Below, piece after piece: positions 1 to 6,499 of a stretch of DNA of 37,200 bases (position 1 is the stretch's first letter; the number at the start of each line of letters is the position of its first letter). Origin of the DNA: Gaiellasilicea sp035645095. Lineage in GTDB: Bacteria; Actinomycetota; Thermoleophilia; Gaiellales; Gaiellaceae. The stretch is from assembly GCA_035645095.1 (NCBI GenBank), contig DASQNG010000044.1:1-37200 (forward strand), in the 5' to 3' direction. The notes below the pieces were generated by a model. That model saw nothing but the letters and a program-made list of their open reading frames with translations. It had not been told where the DNA came from and made no database searches. The position numbers and the translations under genes are program-made.

Positions 1-1300
1 CGGCACCCTCGGCGCCGCTCGGATCGCCGTTCTCGTTGATCTCGAACGAGCCGAGCAGACCGTTCTCGACCTTCGTCTGCAGCATCTGCTCGATCACGCC
101 GGCCCGCGAGCCGTCCGACGCGGCGATCGCGTCGAGCATGATTTGCGCCGACTGGCCGCCGTAGATCGCGTACGGGTCGATCTCCTTGCCGCCGAGGCGC
201 GGCTTGAGCTCCTCGGCGAACTCGGCGCCCGCCCCCTCGAACTCGTCGATCGGCACGCCGGCGACGCTCATCCACATGCCCTGGGCGGCTTCGCCGGCCT
301 CGTCGATCGTCTGCTGCGTCGTGAAGCCGTCCGGCGCGTACAGCTGCACGTCGCCGTCGTTGGGCCCGAGCACGGCGACCTTGTCCTTGATCAGCTGGGC
401 ACCGTTCTCGTCGATCAGCCCGCCGAGGAACACGGCGTCCGCACCGGACTGGCCGATCTTGCGGAAGAGTGCCTCGTAGCTCGACGCCTTCGGATCCCAG
501 GCGTCGAAGCCCGCGATCTCGATGCCGAGGCCCTCGGCGGCCCCGCGCAGGTTCGTCGCGATGCCGAGGCCGTAGGCCTCTTTGTCGTTCAGGATGAAGA
601 GCTTCTTGATCCCCTTCTCCTGCATGAACTCGGCCAGCGCGGCGCCCTGGTAGGCGTCGTGCGGGACGACCCGCGCGTAGTTGCGGGTGCCGGTCGGGTA
701 GTACTTGTCCGGCTCGGTCGCGTCACAGCCCGGCCCTCCCTCGGTCAGGCAGAGGTACGTGTTCGCCGGCGAGAGCATCGCGACGCCGCCGCCCGGAGCC
801 TGGTTCAGCACCGGGATCACGATCGCGGCACAGCCGGAGTTGAAGGTGCCGATCACACCCACGACCTTCTCGTTCGACGCGTAGGCCTGCGCGTTCGTCG
901 AGCACTTGCCCGAGTCCCACTTGCCCGCCTGCGCCGTCGCGTCGTCACACGACTGGAACGCCACGTTGTGGTCGCCGGCCTTCCAGTTCGACTTCTCGAG
1001 CAGGTACCGAATCGACTCGACGATCTGGATCGTCTGGGTGCGCGACGAGCCCTGGAGCGGGAAGTCGGAAGCGATCAGCACGTCCGGGTCGCCCTCGCCC
1101 TCGTACTCGATCGCGGTGCACGAGGACGACGGGAGCGCCTCGATCGAGCCGCCGCCGCCGGACCCGCCGCCGCCGGTGGTCTCAGTGTTGTCGCCGCCGG
1201 TGCCCTCGTCGTCGCCGCCGCCGCAACCGGCCGCCACGAGCGCGAGCGACGCCACGAGCAGGGCCAGGATCGCCCACACGCCACGCTTTCTCGAATTCAA
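1..1300 (-). CDS. ABC transporter substrate-binding lipoprotein, branched-chain amino acid type (partial)
   Basis: Periplasmic binding protein (Peripla_BP_6/LivJ type) that should capture an amino acid or related small solute outside the membrane and hand it to a LivFGHM-like permease. About 433 residues are visible and the C-terminus runs off the left edge. The start is a TTG at 1300: it has a strong Shine-Dalgarno GGAGGAGG (1315-1308) 7 nt upstream and opens directly into a basic, hydrophobic signal peptide ending in a lipobox (VAAGC, Cys about 26). A Gly/Ser/Asp-rich linker follows, then the two-lobed fold with phrases such as GVIGTFNSGCA and LFILNDKEAYG, typical of the family. No permease gene is in view, so the substrate cannot be assigned. 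The TTG start would be missed by ATG/GTG-only gene finding. Family assignment is firm; substrate is unknown. Confidence 0.9.
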   Translation of the reverse strand, partial: MNSRKRGVWAILALLVASLALVAAGCGGGDDEGTGGDNTETTGGGGSGGGGSIEALPSSSCTAIEYEGEGDPDVLIASDFPLQGSSRTQTIQIVESIRYLLEKSNWKAGDHNVAFQSCDDATAQAGKWDSGKCSTNAQAYASNEKVVGVIGTFNSGCAAIVIPVLNQAPGGGVAMLSPANTYLCLTEGGPGCDATEPDKYYPTGTRNYARVVPHDAYQGAALAEFMQEKGIKKLFILNDKEAYGLGIATNLRGAAEGLGIEIAGFDAWDPKASSYEALFRKIGQSGADAVFLGGLIDENGAQLIKDKVAVLGPNDGDVQLYAPDGFTTQQTIDEAGEAAQGMWMSVAGVPIDEFEGAGAEFAEELKPRLGGKEIDPYAIYGGQSAQIMLDAIAASDGSRAGVIEQMLQTKVENGLLGSFEINENGDPSGAEGA

Positions 1301-1388
1301 ACTGTTGCCTCCTCCGTCACGCAAATGACCGTAGCCCCGGTGGAATTTCCGGGACGCCGACGCGGCGCCCTCCAGCGGGGAGACGGCA

Positions 1389-1417
1389 AGTATCAAGGGT
1401 TGCTGCGCGGGAGGCAA
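1389..1417 (-). promoter_or_regulatory. Sigma-70-like promoter of the ABC lipoprotein gene
   Basis: On the minus strand, TTGCCT (1417-1412) lies exactly 17 nt upstream of GATACT (1394-1389), a good -35/-10 pair. It would give a leader of about 80 nt before the TTG start at 1300, consistent with that gene having a strong ribosome binding site. Sequence-only prediction. Confidence 0.55.
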
Positions 1418-1502
1418 CTTTGTAAGGACGCTGAACTCACGTTCAACCGAGGCAGACGCCCGCCCGTTCGCTCCGCGTGCGGTGCGGCGGGCGCGGCCGA
1501 AG

Positions 1503-1508
1503 TACCAT
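1503..1508 (+). promoter_or_regulatory. Candidate -10 (TACCAT) of tRNA-Leu
   Basis: TACCAT ends 7 nt before the mature 5' nucleotide of the tRNA at 1516. If used, transcription would begin at or next to the mature 5' end. No convincing -35 is visible. Confidence 0.3.
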
Positions 1509-1515
1509 CGGGCAG

Positions 1516-1599
1516 GCCGAAGTGGCGGAACTGGCAGACGCGCCGGACTCAAAATCCGGTGCCCGCAAGGGCGTGCGGGTTCGATCCCCGCCTTCGGCA
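1516..1599 (+). tRNA. tRNA-Leu (anticodon CAA)
   Basis: Complete class II tRNA. The acceptor stem GCCGAAG (1516-1522) pairs with CTTCGGC (1592-1598) with discriminator A at 1599. The anticodon stem-loop is CCGGA-CTCAAAA-TCCGG, giving anticodon CAA (reads UUG). The long variable arm is GCCC-GCAA-GGGC and the T arm is GCGGG-TTCGATC-CCCGC (1575-1591). A discriminator A and the long variable arm agree with leucine identity. The 3' CCA is not encoded. Confidence 0.97.
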
Positions 1600-1602
1600 T
1601 CC

Positions 1603-1633
1603 GCGGGCGGGCTCAGGAGCCGCGAGCGCCCGC
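1603..1633 (+). terminator. Compound hairpin downstream of tRNA-Leu
   Basis: GCGGGCG (1603-1609) pairs with CGCCCGC (1627-1633). Nested inside is a second perfect stem GGCTC-AG-GAGCC (1610-1621). No T-tract follows. The position 3 nt after the tRNA suggests a GC-rich terminator or a 3'-processing structure. Confidence 0.5.
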
Positions 1634-1668
1634 TCTCCTCCACCGCGCCGCTTGGCGAGCTTTGCTTG

Positions 1669-1686
1669 CCGCACCGAGCGGTGCGG
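1669..1686 (+). other. Perfect 8-bp hairpin upstream of pfkA
   Basis: CCGCACCG-AG-CGGTGCGG is a perfect inverted repeat with a 2-nt centre, lying between the tRNA terminator and the pfkA -10. It may be a second terminator arm or an operator; position alone cannot separate these. Confidence 0.35.
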
Positions 1687-1717
1687 GTTGGCCCACCGCC
1701 TGCGGCAGCCGGCCTCC

Positions 1718-1723
1718 TAGACT
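1718..1723 (+). promoter_or_regulatory. Leaderless -10 (TAGACT) of pfkA
   Basis: TAGACT is followed by 6 nt (GGGCGC) and then the GTG start at 1730, so transcription would start at the initiation codon. No Shine-Dalgarno is present. Confidence 0.55.
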
Positions 1724-1729
1724 GGGCGC

Positions 1730-2779
1730 GTGGCGCAGCGGGTCGGGATCCTCACGGGCGGCGGCGACTGTCCGGGGCTGAACGCGGTCATCCGCGCGGT
1801 GACGCGCCGCTCGCTCGACCGCGGCTGGGACGTGGCAGCGGTGCGCGAGGGCTGGCGCGGGCTCCTCGACGGGCTCGTGCAGCCGCTCGGCGCGCGTGAG
1901 ATCAGCGGCATCTTGCCCCGCGGCGGCACCATCATCGGCACGTCCCGGACGAACCCGTACAAGGTGGAGGGCGGCGTCGAGCGCCTGCTCGAGACGGTGC
2001 AACGGGAAGGGCTCGACGCGCTCGTGGCGATCGGCGGGGAGGACACGCTCGGCGTGGCCGGGAGGCTCTACGCCGAGCACGAGCTGCCGGTCGTCGGCGT
2101 GCCGAAGACGATCGACAACGACCTCTCCGGCACCGACTACACGTTCGGCTTCGACACCGCGGTGTCGATCGCGACCGAGGCGATCGACCGGCTGCACACG
2201 ACGGCCGAGTCGCACAACCGCGTCATGGTCGTGGAGGTGATGGGGCGACACGCGGGCTGGATCGCCGTCTACAGCGGCATCGCCGGCGGCGCAGACGTGA
2301 TCCTCATTCCCGAGCAGCCGGTGACGGTGGAGGAGGCGTGCCGGCAGCTCGAGCAGCGCCACCGCGGCGGCAAGGACTTCTCGATCGTCGTCGTCAGTGA
2401 GGGGTACGAGCTCACGTACGAGAGCGGCGAGCGGCAGCTCGTCGCCGGCCACGCGCGCGAGACCGACCAGTTCGGCCACGTCGTGCTCGGCGGCGTCGGC
2501 GACGCGCTCGGGCGCGAGATCGAAGGCCGCACCGGCTACGAAACGCGCGTGACGGTGCTCGGGCACGTGCAGCGCGGCGGCACGCCGACTGCACGCGACC
2601 GCGTGCTCGCCACGCGCTACGGCCTGAAGGCCGCCGACCTCGCCCACGAGGGCCGGTTCGGCCGGATGGCGGCGCTCCAGGGCGACGACATCGTCGACGT
2701 GTCGCTCGCGGAGGCGACCGCCGAGCTGAAGACGGTGCCGCCGGACTGGTACGAGACGGCACGCGCGTTCTTCGGCTGA
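1730..2779 (+). CDS. pfkA: 6-phosphofructokinase, probably pyrophosphate-dependent
   Basis: Phosphorylates fructose-6-phosphate at C1 in cytosolic glycolysis. The 349 residues start at a GTG preceded by TAGACT. The phosphoryl-donor loop GGGDC (10-14), catalytic TIDND (127-131, Asp129 equivalent to E. coli Asp127) and MGRHAGW are intact. Donor choice can be read from two positions. The glycine that accepts ATP in E. coli (Gly104) is Asp105 here within GGEDT, and E. coli Gly124 is Lys126 within PKTIDN. Asp plus Lys is the classic PPi-dependent pair, as in the Amycolatopsis methanolica PPi-PFK. The enzyme is therefore predicted to be reversible and ATP-sparing. Length and motifs fit the actinobacterial clade of the family. 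The gene stands alone, convergent with the spermidine-synthase-like gene. Confidence 0.93.
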   Translation: MAQRVGILTGGGDCPGLNAVIRAVTRRSLDRGWDVAAVREGWRGLLDGLVQPLGAREISGILPRGGTIIGTSRTNPYKVEGGVERLLETVQREGLDALVAIGGEDTLGVAGRLYAEHELPVVGVPKTIDNDLSGTDYTFGFDTAVSIATEAIDRLHTTAESHNRVMVVEVMGRHAGWIAVYSGIAGGADVILIPEQPVTVEEACRQLEQRHRGGKDFSIVVVSEGYELTYESGERQLVAGHARETDQFGHVVLGGVGDALGREIEGRTGYETRVTVLGHVQRGGTPTARDRVLATRYGLKAADLAHEGRFGRMAALQGDDIVDVSLAEATAELKTVPPDWYETARAFFG

Positions 2780-2794
2780 CACGGCTTAGCCGAA
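2771..2794. terminator. Bidirectional hairpin over two convergent stop codons
   Basis: TTCGGCT (2771-2777) pairs with AGCCGAA (2788-2794) across a 10-nt loop. The pfkA stop (2777-2779) and the opposing gene's stop (2786-2788) both lie inside the structure. There is no T-tract. Confidence 0.5.
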
Positions 2795-4423
2795 CAGCAG
2801 GAGCAGCGCGTCGGTCGGGGCGTAGTCGTCGGTCAGAACCGGGACGTCCTCGGTCGGGATCGGCCGGTCGACCCGGTTCCTGATCGCACTCGCGAGCTCG
2901 GGCGCGCCGGGCGCGCGCCGGCGCACGTCGTTCCAGCGGGAGAGGAGGAACTCCTCTGACGGCTCCGCGCCCTCGGAGGCGACGACGATCACGTTCCGGA
3001 CGCCGGTCGGGTCGTCGTCACCGTCCCCGTAGACGGGGTGCACGCTGACGGCAGGGAAGACGGAGCGGTACGTCCGCAGCATCGAGCGGAGGAGCCGCGA
3101 CTGCTTGCCCGCGACGGCCCCGATGATGTTCGTGACGAGGACGCCGCCGGGCGCGAGCCGTGACTGCGCCAGCTGCAAGAACTCGCGCGTCGCGAGGTGG
3201 AACGGGATCGAGTCTGCGTAGAAGGCGTCGAGCAGGATCGCGTCCCAGGGCCCCTCGTTGCGCGAGAGGTATCGCCGGCCGTCCTGCGCCTCCACCTTCA
3301 GCCGCGGGTCGCGCGGCAACTCGAAGAAGCGGTACGCGACGTCCACCACCTCGGGGTCGATCTCGACGGCGTCGATCTGCAGGCTCGGGAAGTCGCGCCA
3401 CATCCGCTTCGGGGCCGAGCCGCCGCCGAGCCCGACGACCAGCATCCGCTCGGTCTGCGGCCGGTACGCCAGTGCGAGGTGGAGGTAGTCGACGTACTGG
3501 AAGCGCGTCTCGTACGGGTCGTCCAGGAACATCCCGCTCTGGTAGGAGTTGTCGAAGCGGAGGTAGCGGGTCGTGTCGTCGTCGACGACCGCCACGCGGT
3601 GGTAGCGCGTGTCCTTCGAGAACAGCACCTTGAAGCCCTCGTACTGCTCTGCCGGACCCATGTCACCCCGGTCGGCGCCGCGCTGGCGGTAGACGGGCGA
3701 CCAGTTCTGGAGCTGCGAGGCGGCGACGACGGAGCCCGCCTGCTGCGGCTCGAGCGCGACGACGGCGCCGACGCTCGCACCTGCGAGGGCGAGCGTGACC
3801 ACGCCGGCGAGCGCAAGTCGCTCGACGAGCGCCACGACCGCGGCGGCTGCGAGCAGCACGACGGCGAGCGTCGCGATCAGCTGGTCGGTGCCGAGCTCGG
3901 GGATGAGGAAGAAGGCGGTCGCGAACGTTCCGGCGATCGAGCCGGCGGTCGAGACCGCGAAGAGCCGCCCGGCGGTGCGGCCGAGCCGCTCGAGCGAGTG
4001 CGCGAGCAGCTTCACGGCAAGCGGCGAGACGGTGCCGAGGACGACCGACGGGAGACCGAAGATCGCGATCGTCGCGGCGACGGGGTTGAGCCGCGGGCCG
4101 GGGTCCCACGCGACGACCCAGTCGAGCAGCCGCTCGTCGACGAACGGAATCGCCAGCACGAGCAGGCCGGACAGCGCGAGAATCCCCACGAAGAGGAGCG
4201 GCGTCCCCCAGCGGTCGGCGACGATGCCGCCGAGCCAGTAGCCGACGGAGAGGCCGGCGAGGACGACGCCGATCAGCGCCCCCCAGACGAAGAGCGAGCT
4301 GCCGAAGTACGGCGCCATCACCCGGCTCGACGCGATCTCGAGGCTGAGGAGGGCGGCTCCGGCGAGGAAGACGGCGGCGCCCGTGGTGACGGCGCTGAGC
4401 GTGTCGCCGCGGAGCGGTCGCAT
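2786..4423 (-). CDS. Membrane-fused spermidine-synthase-like methyltransferase-fold protein
   Basis: 545 residues. The N-terminal half (about 15-225) is a multi-helix membrane region of the MFS/spermidine-synthase fusion type, including FLAGAALLSLEIASSRVMAP, a family signature. The C-terminal half (about 300-480) is a Rossmann SpeE-like domain: VVGLGGGSAPK (SAM/dcSAM glycine loop), AVEIDPEVVD (acidic loop after beta 2), DGRRYL and AILLDAFYADSIPFHL. Soluble SpeE is about 290 residues, so the membrane half is an extra module. The polyamine substrate has not been established for most such fusions, so aminopropyl transfer is only one possibility. The ATG lies 9 bp after the upstream glycosyltransferase stop, so the two are co-transcribed. 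Confidence 0.85.
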   Translation of the reverse strand: MRPLRGDTLSAVTTGAAVFLAGAALLSLEIASSRVMAPYFGSSLFVWGALIGVVLAGLSVGYWLGGIVADRWGTPLLFVGILALSGLLVLAIPFVDERLLDWVVAWDPGPRLNPVAATIAIFGLPSVVLGTVSPLAVKLLAHSLERLGRTAGRLFAVSTAGSIAGTFATAFFLIPELGTDQLIATLAVVLLAAAAVVALVERLALAGVVTLALAGASVGAVVALEPQQAGSVVAASQLQNWSPVYRQRGADRGDMGPAEQYEGFKVLFSKDTRYHRVAVVDDDTTRYLRFDNSYQSGMFLDDPYETRFQYVDYLHLALAYRPQTERMLVVGLGGGSAPKRMWRDFPSLQIDAVEIDPEVVDVAYRFFELPRDPRLKVEAQDGRRYLSRNEGPWDAILLDAFYADSIPFHLATREFLQLAQSRLAPGGVLVTNIIGAVAGKQSRLLRSMLRTYRSVFPAVSVHPVYGDGDDDPTGVRNVIVVASEGAEPSEEFLLSRWNDVRRRAPGAPELASAIRNRVDRPIPTEDVPVLTDDYAPTDALLLLFG

Positions 4424-4432
4424 CGAGCCAGC

Positions 4433-5929
4433 CTACAGGCGGTACAACGCCACCCACGGCCCCGCGAGGCCCTCGCCCGGGACGACGTGGAGCACGCGCT
4501 CGGCCTCCCGCTCGAGCTGCCGGTAGAAGCGCGCCTCCGCCGGGTAGTGCCCGGCCGCCGCGAGCACGCGGTCGGCGACGGCGCCGGAGACGAGCACGTA
4601 CTCGACGCCGCGCGCGCGCAGGCGGCCGACGTCGCGGTTCGGGTCGGTCGCGAATCCCGGGCCGGGCAGGCGGAGCGCGAGCGTCGGCCTCGGGTCGACC
4701 GGCGGCGTCGACGACTCGGTGGCGAAGGACACCCCGGGCGGCACGTTCTCCCCGATCCACGCGTGGGCGACGAGCCTGGTGTCGGTTCGCGTCAGCTGGC
4801 GCACCTCCCCCACGGACCACGCGAGCGGCACGACGAGGAGGGCGAGCGACAGCGGCACGAGCGGGCGCACCCGCCCTGCGAGCGCGCCCAGCACGGGCAC
4901 GAGCGGGAGCACGTAGCGGTCGAAGTGCGCCTCGATCGTCAGCAGCTGCGCGAACCAGACGAGGCCGAAGACGACGAGTGCGAGGTCGGCGCGGGCGCGA
5001 GCGAGATTGTGTTGATTCAACACAAGCCCGTCTCGCCCGGCGGCACCGCTGGCCCGCGGCGGCGAGGCGGCAGGCCGGCGGAGCTTGTGGTGTTTCAACA
5101 CAAGCTCCGCCAGCGCGAGTCCGAGGCCGGCGAGAGCGACGACGAGGAACGGGCCGAGGCTCTCCCAGAGGCGGTCGAGGAAGGCGAGCGGCGTCGGCAG
5201 GTCGTGCTCGAAGCCGAGCCAGCCGTCGGCGGCGAGCCTCTGCACGCGCCGCAGGTCGGTCCACGCGGCGGCCGCGTTCAGGAGCACGAACGGGCTCGTC
5301 AGCGCGAACGCGACGACCGCGAGCGCGGCCGCAACCGCGAGCCGCCGCCACTCGCGCCAGCCGACCACGACGACCGGCAGCGCGAGCAGCACGCCCGGGT
5401 ACTTCGCCGACGCAGCGAGGCCGACCGCCGCCCCTGCCCACTCCAGCCGCCCGGTGACGGCCAGCGCGAGCGCGATCGTGACGAGGGTCGTCAGCAGCAC
5501 GTCCGTGACCGCCATGTGCGAGTAGGCGACGTGGACGGTGGCGACCGCGCAGGCGCCGCCCGCGACGACGCCGGCGGCACGGCCGTACGCGACGCGGCCG
5601 AGCCACCACGCCGCCGCCACACCGGCGATCCCGACGGCCGCGGCGATCGCGCGCGCGGCGCCGTACGAGGGCACGTCGAACGGCGCCTGCAGCGGCGCCA
5701 GGAGCGCCAGCAGCAGGCTCGGATAGTCGTACCAGCCGGGGTCGAGGCCGCCGCCGTTCCCCATCGACCACGCCCGCGGCACGAGCGACCGCTCGTCGGG
5801 GTTCAGGAGCGGGAACGGCAGCCCGTAGTCGAGGCCCGGCGGGCGGAGCGCGGCGGCGAGGGCGACGAGCGCGAGCGGCGGCGCCCACGCCCGCAGGCTC
5901 GCGCGGTCAGCCGGCCGCGTGCGCGGCAC
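4433..5929 (-). CDS. PMT/ArnT-like GT-C membrane glycosyltransferase
   Basis: About 498 residues and roughly a dozen hydrophobic segments. NPDE follows the first membrane helix, matching the catalytic acidic motif in the first outer loop of polyprenol-phosphate-sugar transferases (GT39/GT83-like). The C-terminus is a soluble domain. The enzyme probably moves a sugar from a lipid-phosphate donor onto a protein or glycan outside the membrane; donor and acceptor cannot be read from sequence. I choose GTG at 5929, overlapping the upstream gene by 23 bp. No ATG/GTG/TTG is obvious between there and the first membrane segment, and longer starts would run through the upstream gene. Oddity: two palindromic repeats (5001-5036 and 5077-5111) lie within the coding sequence and add LVL-x-x-H-x-L peptides between two helices. 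Confidence 0.82.
   Translation of the reverse strand: MPRTRPADRASLRAWAPPLALVALAAALRPPGLDYGLPFPLLNPDERSLVPRAWSMGNGGGLDPGWYDYPSLLLALLAPLQAPFDVPSYGAARAIAAAVGIAGVAAAWWLGRVAYGRAAGVVAGGACAVATVHVAYSHMAVTDVLLTTLVTIALALAVTGRLEWAGAAVGLAASAKYPGVLLALPVVVVGWREWRRLAVAAALAVVAFALTSPFVLLNAAAAWTDLRRVQRLAADGWLGFEHDLPTPLAFLDRLWESLGPFLVVALAGLGLALAELVLKHHKLRRPAASPPRASGAAGRDGLVLNQHNLARARADLALVVFGLVWFAQLLTIEAHFDRYVLPLVPVLGALAGRVRPLVPLSLALLVVPLAWSVGEVRQLTRTDTRLVAHAWIGENVPPGVSFATESSTPPVDPRPTLALRLPGPGFATDPNRDVGRLRARGVEYVLVSGAVADRVLAAAGHYPAEARFYRQLEREAERVLHVVPGEGLAGPWVALYRL
5001..5036. repeat. Palindromic repeat copy 1 inside the glycosyltransferase gene
   Basis: GCGAGA, then TTGTGTTGA-T-TCAACACAA (perfect 9-bp arms, 5007-5025), then a 5-nt bulge GCCCG, then TCTCGC pairing with GCGAGA. 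On the coding strand it contributes GLVLNQHNL. The AT-rich core stands out from its surroundings. Confidence 0.7.
5077..5111. repeat. Palindromic repeat copy 2 inside the glycosyltransferase gene
   Basis: GGCGGAGCTT (5077-5086) pairs with AAGCTCCGCC (5102-5111). Inside is GTGTT-TC-AACAC (5090-5101) with a 3-nt bulge GTG, giving a 15-bp interrupted stem. The core TTCAACACAAGC is shared with copy 1. It encodes ELVLKHHKL in frame. Confidence 0.7.
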
Positions 5930-6455
5930 CCACGAGGACGGCGTCGCACCCGGCACGCTCGAGCTCGCGGATCTCGTCGGGCGTGACACCGGGGAGGTCG
6001 GCGATCGCGAGCTTGCCGGCGGGCACATCGGAGAGCAGCCCGAGCACGTGCGGCAAGCGCTCTCGGTCGCTGTCGCCCGCGAGCAGGACGATCTCCGGGT
6101 CGAACCGCTGGAGCACCTCCTCGAGCTGGTCCTCGTCGTCGATCCGGATCGCGACTTCGGCCGCCTGGGCGAGCTCGCCGTGCACCTGCTCGAGCCACTG
6201 CGTCGAGCCGTGGACGACACAGGCGTCCGCACCGCTCACCGGCTCGGCCCGCCCGTCGTCGAAATGGAACACGACCGGCAGCGAGGTCACGTCCGAGACG
6301 TGCTCGAGGTGCGCCTCCGCGCCGCTGTACAGGAGCACCGCCTTCGCCCCGGCGCCCTCTGCGGCGCGTGCGGACTCCGGGCCGTCGACCTCGATGATCA
6401 GCGAGATCCCGTCGCCTTCCGAGATCGCCTGACTGAGCCGTTTCGGGGACGTCAC
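5907..6455 (-). CDS. TrpC-like minimal TIM-barrel protein, function unknown
   Basis: 182 residues starting at GTG 6455. The alternating beta/alpha pattern resembles indole-3-glycerol-phosphate synthase. ISLIIEVDG matches strand 1, VAIRIDDEDQLEEVL strand 5, EIVLLAGDS strand 6, KLAIADLPGVTPDEIREL strand 7, and CDAVLVGAA the strand-8 end of a phosphate-binding barrel. True TrpC is about 260 residues. Here the loops are shortened, and the strand-1 Lys (EVKxxSPS), the NNR and the ESG residues are not conserved, so IGPS activity is unlikely. It is first in an operon with the glycosyltransferase and the SpeE-like fusion. It could be a repurposed phosphate- or nucleotide-sugar-binding barrel. Confidence 0.65.
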   Translation of the reverse strand: MTSPKRLSQAISEGDGISLIIEVDGPESARAAEGAGAKAVLLYSGAEAHLEHVSDVTSLPVVFHFDDGRAEPVSGADACVVHGSTQWLEQVHGELAQAAEVAIRIDDEDQLEEVLQRFDPEIVLLAGDSDRERLPHVLGLLSDVPAGKLAIADLPGVTPDEIRELERAGCDAVLVGAAHAAG

Positions 6456-6463
6456 GCCGCGCG

Positions 6464-6469
6464 AGTCTA
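6464..6469 (-). promoter_or_regulatory. Leaderless -10 (TAGACT) of the TrpC-like gene operon
   Basis: TAGACT on the minus strand ends 8 nt before GTG 6455. It lies back to back with the -10 of the plus-strand gene at 6500. Confidence 0.5.
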
Positions 6470-6486
6470 CAGGAGCGATCCGCAGC

Positions 6487-6492
6487 TACTCT
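6487..6492 (+). promoter_or_regulatory. Leaderless -10 (TACTCT) of the Asp-box protein gene
   Basis: TACTCT followed by 7 nt (GCGCCCG) and ATG 6500. There is no ribosome binding site. Confidence 0.45.
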
Positions 6493-6499
6493 GCGCCCG

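Noticed and set aside
143..1720. Long plus-strand open frame over the ABC protein and tRNA
   Set aside because: It is antisense to a clear lipoprotein gene, runs through tRNA-Leu, and has an Arg/Ala-rich composition typical of GC-driven shadow frames.
3197..5986. 929-residue plus-strand open frame
   Set aside because: Antisense to the SpeE-like and glycosyltransferase genes; low-complexity Arg/Glu/Asp composition.
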